Shown here: piece by piece, positions 58,912-64,000 of the stretch | Layout: each line of letters starts with the position of its first letter | How positions within the stretch are numbered: position 1 is the first letter of the stretch | Source of the DNA: Candidatus Chryseopegocella kryptomonas | GTDB taxonomy: Bacteria; Bacteroidota; Ignavibacteria; Kryptoniales; Kryptoniaceae | Assembly (NCBI RefSeq): GCF_001536065.1 | Contig: NZ_CZVW01000002.1 | Span: forward strand, 62,001-126,000 | DNA: 64,000 nt | Direction of reading: 5' to 3' | The notes under the pieces: model-generated | Databases searched by the model: none | Seen by the model: the letters and a program-made list of their open reading frames with translations, nothing else | What the model was told of the DNA's origin: nothing | Program-made: the position numbers and the translations under genes

Positions 58912-59724
58912 TTACTTTCTTGCGGTTATAATTAAACCAGTTCCGATTTCGTTTCTAACTTTTTTATCAAGCCACATTAGAAAAATTCCGGGGATTGAAA
59001 CAAGAAGATAGTAAAGTGGAAGAAGCATCGCAAATGCGAAACTTTTGCCAAGCATCATAACTGGAAATTTCATCATCAACTTCCAAGACAATTGCCCCCA
59101 TCTACCGTAGGTATATCTCACATTTACATTTTTGAAGCCAGAATTTTCAAGTTTTAATTTTATCTCTTCAACGCTGTATCCTGTTCTCACATGTTCTTCA
59201 ATAAAACTTTCATCTTCATCTGAATGGACATCCGAGCCACCTAAATTTGAAGGCGTGCTTATGATTAAAAAACCACCTCGTTTCAATGCTTTAAAAAAGT
59301 TTTCAAAAACTTTCACATCATCTTCAATGTGTTCCATAACATCAATTGCAAGTATGAGATCAAATTTTTCGGTTTGTTCTAATTTTGTTAAGTCAGCAAG
59401 TTCAAATTTTAAATTTTCAATTTTCTTTCTTCTCGCAAATTTTTCACAGTCGTTGATTCTTTGCTCGTTTATATCAATTCCGAGAACCTCCGAATTTTTG
59501 AATTTTTTTGCGATAAAATATGAGTATTGTCCGAAACCGCAACCAGCGTCAAGAACTTTTATTTTTTCGTTTTCATTTTTTGATTTAAAAAAGTTTTTGA
59601 CCTCGTCTTTAACATACCATGCTCTCAAAAGAAGCAAGTTCAAACCAGCATATAAAAGTCGCCTCAAAAAATCTCGTTCGGAAATTATCTCATCAATTTT
59701 TGATTTTATCTTTTCGTATTTCAT
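58912..59724 (-). CDS. Class I SAM-dependent methyltransferase, membrane-associated
   Basis: 270 residues. Motif I is intact: VLDAGCGFGQYSYF (about 75-88), followed by VLGIDINEQRI, LILAIDVMEHIEDD and GGFLIISTPSNLGG. The C-terminal 45 residues have a hydrophobic stretch (FAFAMLLPLYYLLVSIPGIFL in pieces: LLPLYYLLVSIPGIF) that could bind the membrane. Similar to UbiG/UbiE-type enzymes acting on lipids or sugars. It overlaps the sensor kinase stop by four bases, so it is translated with it. mutL converges within four bases on the other side. Confidence 0.85.
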   Translation of the reverse strand: MKYEKIKSKIDEIISERDFLRRLLYAGLNLLLLRAWYVKDEVKNFFKSKNENEKIKVLDAGCGFGQYSYFIAKKFKNSEVLGIDINEQRINDCEKFARRKKIENLKFELADLTKLEQTEKFDLILAIDVMEHIEDDVKVFENFFKALKRGGFLIISTPSNLGGSDVHSDEDESFIEEHVRTGYSVEEIKLKLENSGFKNVNVRYTYGRWGQLSWKLMMKFPVMMLGKSFAFAMLLPLYYLLVSIPGIFLMWLDKKVRNEIGTGLIITARK

Positions 59725-60899
59725 ACTTTTTTCCTCAAGACGATTCTGAAAGTTGAACCTTTGCCGATTTTACTTTCTTTTAGGAAGAGTTTGCCTTTGT
59801 GATAAACCTCAATAATTCTTTTTGACAAACTTAAACCAAGTCCCCAACCTCGTTTTTTCGTCGTGTAGCCAGGTCTAAAAATGTCCTTGCGATATTTCAT
59901 ATTTATTCCTTTGCCTGTGTCAATTACATCAACGATGACTTGATCTTTTTTCTGTTGGATTTTGAATTCAATTTTACCTTCGCTGTTTTCAATCGCATCA
60001 AGTGCATTTTTAAGTAGGTTTTCAATCACCCATTCAAAAAGTTCGGGATTTACAAATGCTTTCGCTTCCGTGTCGCCTTTTATTGTTATGGTTATCTTTT
60101 TTCCAGTTTGAGGAATTCGTTTTTCAAAATATCTGACGACGGAATTTATGATATTTGCAACTTTTTCTTCAACGAATTCAGGTTTTGAGCCGATCTTTGA
60201 AAATCTCTGCGTTATTTTGTTAAGTTTATTCAGGTCGTTCTCAATTTCGTGAATTACATCTGTGATGTCTTCACCGTTGTCAATTCTTGCTCTTAAAATC
60301 TCAAGCCATCCGAACATACTTGAAAGCGGTGTCCCGAGCTGATGCGCTGTTTCACGAGCAAGCCCAACCCATATGTTGCTTTGCTCTGTCTTTTTTATGT
60401 AGCTAAAACTTAAATAACCAATCAAAATGAAAAGCCCACCTGCAAAGAGAATAACATACGGCAAAATTTTCAACTGCTCAACAAGCTTTGAATTGCCGTA
60501 AAAAACATAATTTAAAATCAATGTGTCAGCATAGGTTATCTTTATCGGCTCAAATGTCTTTTCCATCTTCTCTATTTCCTTCCGCAAAATTTTCTCCCTT
60601 TGCTTTTGAGGTAATGTCGTGTCAATTTCAATGTTTCTGTAAAATAACGGATTTCTATCTCTGTCCGTTACGACCACTGGGAAATCAATTGCGAGGATGA
60701 TTTGGTCAAATATAAATGTAAATTCCGAAGTCCCCGGAGAAGTTGCGATGTATTCAATTGATTTAGCATAAAGATTTGCAATTTGCCTTTCTCTTAATTC
60801 AAGATTTTTGACTATGACATTTGTGTAATACAAAATTGAAAGGGCGCTTGCAATGGCGATGAGGATCAGAAATCTTTTTATATTCGTTGCTTTAAGCAT
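59721..60899 (-). CDS. Sensor histidine kinase
   Basis: 392 residues. Two membrane helices (about 9-29 and 147-168) flank a 117-residue periplasmic sensor domain with no recognised fold. The H-box is ETAHQLGTPLS (His186), the N-box ENLLKNALDAI, then DTGKGINM and GWGLGLSLSKR, giving a full HATPase_c domain. No HAMP domain is evident. No response regulator gene is nearby, so it is an orphan. It overlaps the methyltransferase gene by four bases. Confidence 0.92.
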   Translation of the reverse strand: MLKATNIKRFLILIAIASALSILYYTNVIVKNLELRERQIANLYAKSIEYIATSPGTSEFTFIFDQIILAIDFPVVVTDRDRNPLFYRNIEIDTTLPQKQREKILRKEIEKMEKTFEPIKITYADTLILNYVFYGNSKLVEQLKILPYVILFAGGLFILIGYLSFSYIKKTEQSNIWVGLARETAHQLGTPLSSMFGWLEILRARIDNGEDITDVIHEIENDLNKLNKITQRFSKIGSKPEFVEEKVANIINSVVRYFEKRIPQTGKKITITIKGDTEAKAFVNPELFEWVIENLLKNALDAIENSEGKIEFKIQQKKDQVIVDVIDTGKGINMKYRKDIFRPGYTTKKRGWGLGLSLSKRIIEVYHKGKLFLKESKIGKGSTFRIVLRKKV

Positions 60900-60911
60900 T
60901 TGAGGTGAGCT

Positions 60912-62569
<1,658 letters not shown>

Positions 62570-62594
62570 TTAAATTTTCTCCTTGATTTAGTTT

Positions 62595-62620
62595 AAAAAG
62601 CCCCGCTTTATTTGCGGGGC
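62595..62620 (-). terminator. Rho-independent terminator after secF
   Basis: Minus strand stem GCCCCGC with GCGGGGC (plus 62614-62620 and 62600-62606), seven-base loop, then a T-run. It lies six bases past the secF stop. Confidence 0.92.
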
Positions 62621-62625
62621 AAATT

Positions 62626-63579
62626 TTATTTAACTGATACGGGTTGCTTCTTCAAAAGTTTCTCTTTCTCGGCTTTTCGCTGTCTTGCAAGCATAAAATC
62701 AACAACGATTGAGCTTGCAACATAAATTGATGAGTAAGTTCCGGTTATCATTCCAATTGTTAAAGCAAATGCAAATCCACGGGTTACTTCACTCCCAACA
62801 AATAGCAAAATGACAAGAACTGCGATGACCGTCCCGCTTGTGATTATTGTTCTGCTTAATGTTTCGTTTATGCTCTTGTTGACTATTGATATGAAATCCA
62901 TTGCTTTGTGAAGTTTCAAATTCTCTCTTATTCTGTCAAAGACGACGACCGTATCGTTTACCGAAAGACCGACGAGTGTAAGAAGCGCAGCCAGAAGAGT
63001 TTGATTCATTTCAATGTTTAAATAGGGAACCGCACTAAATATAGAGCAGAATCCAAGAGTGACTAAAACATCGTGAAACAGGGCTACAACTGCGCCAACT
63101 CCATAAATTGGTTTAAATCTTAAACCAATGTAAGCAAGCATAACTATCAAAGATAAAACAACAGTGTAAAATGCCTTTCTTCTTAATTCAGCGCCGATTC
63201 TTGGACCGACTTTTTCTTCGTTTAAAATTGTTATCTTGTTGTCTTTAAACTTCTCCTGTAAAGCTGCAAGTATCATCTCACCCATCTTTGTCCCTTCCAT
63301 CTGCTCTGATGTTCGGATCAAAATTTCATTGTGCGTTCCATAGGTTTTAATTTCACTTTTAGCAAGACCAATTTGAGCAATTGCGCTTCTTACATCTCCA
63401 ATTTGAACTGGCTTTTCAAAGCGAACTATAACTTCCGTTCCGCCGAGGAAATCAATCCCAAGCGGAATTCCACGGAAAATTAAAGAAATCAATCCAATAA
63501 GTATGATGGTTGCTGAAACAGCATACCAAATTTTCCTTTTCTCAATGAACTTTATATTTGTTTTCCCAATAAATCTCAT
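62626..63579 (-). CDS. secF: Protein translocase subunit SecF
   Basis: 317 residues from ATG 63579, chosen because GAGG lies eight bases before it; an in-frame TTG five codons upstream is less likely. With SecD it uses the proton gradient to pull proteins through SecYEG. GIPLGIDFLGGTEV near the start, six membrane helices, and the later VVFDRIRENL and VGSEVTRGFAFALTIGMITGTYSS patterns are typical. It follows secD by 29 bases. Confidence 0.96.
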   Translation of the reverse strand: MRFIGKTNIKFIEKRKIWYAVSATIILIGLISLIFRGIPLGIDFLGGTEVIVRFEKPVQIGDVRSAIAQIGLAKSEIKTYGTHNEILIRTSEQMEGTKMGEMILAALQEKFKDNKITILNEEKVGPRIGAELRRKAFYTVVLSLIVMLAYIGLRFKPIYGVGAVVALFHDVLVTLGFCSIFSAVPYLNIEMNQTLLAALLTLVGLSVNDTVVVFDRIRENLKLHKAMDFISIVNKSINETLSRTIITSGTVIAVLVILLFVGSEVTRGFAFALTIGMITGTYSSIYVASSIVVDFMLARQRKAEKEKLLKKQPVSVK

Positions 63580-63608
63580 CTTTAAACCTCGCAAAATTGT
63601 TTTTGAAA

Positions 63609-64000
63609 TTAACCAAATTTGACAACAGCTGGATATTTTTCAGCGACGATGTCGTAAACCACTTTCGTGATGAAAACTGCGCTGAAAAGGTTTGCAATTA
63701 TACCAATCATAAGCGTGAGAGCGAAACCTTGAATCGGACCCGAACCAAAATTGTAAAGTATAAGTCCTGTCAAAAATGTTGTTATATTTGAGTCAAAAAT
63801 TGCGCTAAACGCCTTTGAATAACCTTCATCAATTGCTGATCTTAAAGTTCTTCCAATCGCAAGTTCCTCACGAATTCTTTCGTAAATAAGAACGTTCGCG
63901 TCAACCGCAACGCCGATTGTTAAAATTATTCCAGCTATGCCCGGCAATGTAAGAGTTGCGTTAAATCCCGCAAGCACTGCAAGGATGAAAGCAATGTTAA
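63609..64000 (-). CDS. secD: Protein translocase subunit SecD, C-terminal fragment
   Basis: The reading frame is open to the right edge of the window, so only the last 130 residues are visible. [28 protein letters not shown] is given in pieces: [28 protein letters not shown] and [19 protein letters not shown], all conserved in SecD. Membrane helices follow. Partner of SecF. The N-terminal part, including the periplasmic domain, is outside the window. Confidence 0.95.
   Translation of the reverse strand, partial: NIAFILAVLAGFNATLTLPGIAGIILTIGVAVDANVLIYERIREELAIGRTLRSAIDEGYSKAFSAIFDSNITTFLTGLILYNFGSGPIQGFALTLMIGIIANLFSAVFITKVVYDIVAEKYPAVVKFG

Overview
The window is a dense stretch of bacterial chromosome, A+T-rich, with about 67 protein genes, two tRNA genes and almost no accessory DNA. 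Four secreted or surface gene products carry the Bacteroidota-type features one expects here: three end in a type IX secretion (T9SS) C-terminal sorting domain, two of them with the tell-tale YPNPFNP motif. Together with low GC, a complete-looking Ccm cytochrome c maturation operon, hypCDE hydrogenase maturation, RtcB, and a pyruvoyl arginine decarboxylase, this suggests a (probably thermophilic) member of the Ignavibacteria/Kryptonia side of the Bacteroidota/FCB group. That placement is inference from gene content; no rRNA gene is present.

Layout. 1-6.8 kb: end of a purL-like gene, tRNA(CAU), mtnA, recO, an HtrA protease, rtcB on the other strand, then an ECF sigma factor with its membrane anti-sigma factor and a tRNA-Ala. 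6.8-18.7 kb (plus strand): two-gene transketolase, UvrD/PcrA helicase, a degenerate methyltransferase, a small redox cluster (2Fe-2S ferredoxin, ubiquitin-like protein, thioredoxin-like ferredoxin), nth, an enoyl-CoA hydratase, apt, a DUF2721 protein, smpB, tyrS, pdaD and a XerC/D recombinase. A GC-rich, three-stem structured element sits between pdaD and xer. 18.7-30.1 kb: a von Willebrand A membrane protein (minus), then lipA, a flippase, a small exported protein, a large T9SS-exported metalloprotease, an ASH-TPR lipoprotein and hypCDE. 30.1-48.0 kb (all minus): a T9SS protein, the ccmABCDEF operon, a secreted metalloprotease and FG-GAP protein, a thioesterase, bamD, gdhA, a coiled-coil nuclease-like protein, htpX, an ABC ATPase and asnS. 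48.2-58.9 kb (plus): xseA-xseB-dxs, an oxidoreductase, tmk, ctpA, a TauE/SafE transporter, a dipeptide epimerase, a small membrane protein and mutL. 58.9-64 kb (minus): a methyltransferase, an orphan sensor kinase, purA, a STAS protein, secF and the end of secD.

Most genes are housekeeping. The observations I find most worth following are: (1) the structured GC-rich element at 17664-17755; (2) a membrane anti-sigma factor that ends in a c-type haem motif (CXXCH), which could make the sigma factor respond to haem or redox state; (3) ccmE, which is frameshifted at a run of eight A and carries the CX3Y rather than HX3Y haem ligand; (4) the ferredoxin/ubiquitin-like/thioredoxin-like ferredoxin cluster; and (5) a coiled-coil plus PD-(D/E)XK-like protein whose coiled coil has grown by visible tandem duplication. 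Promoters of the form TTGnnn-N16/17-TAnnnT recur at eight places. No CRISPR array, transposase or prophage was seen.
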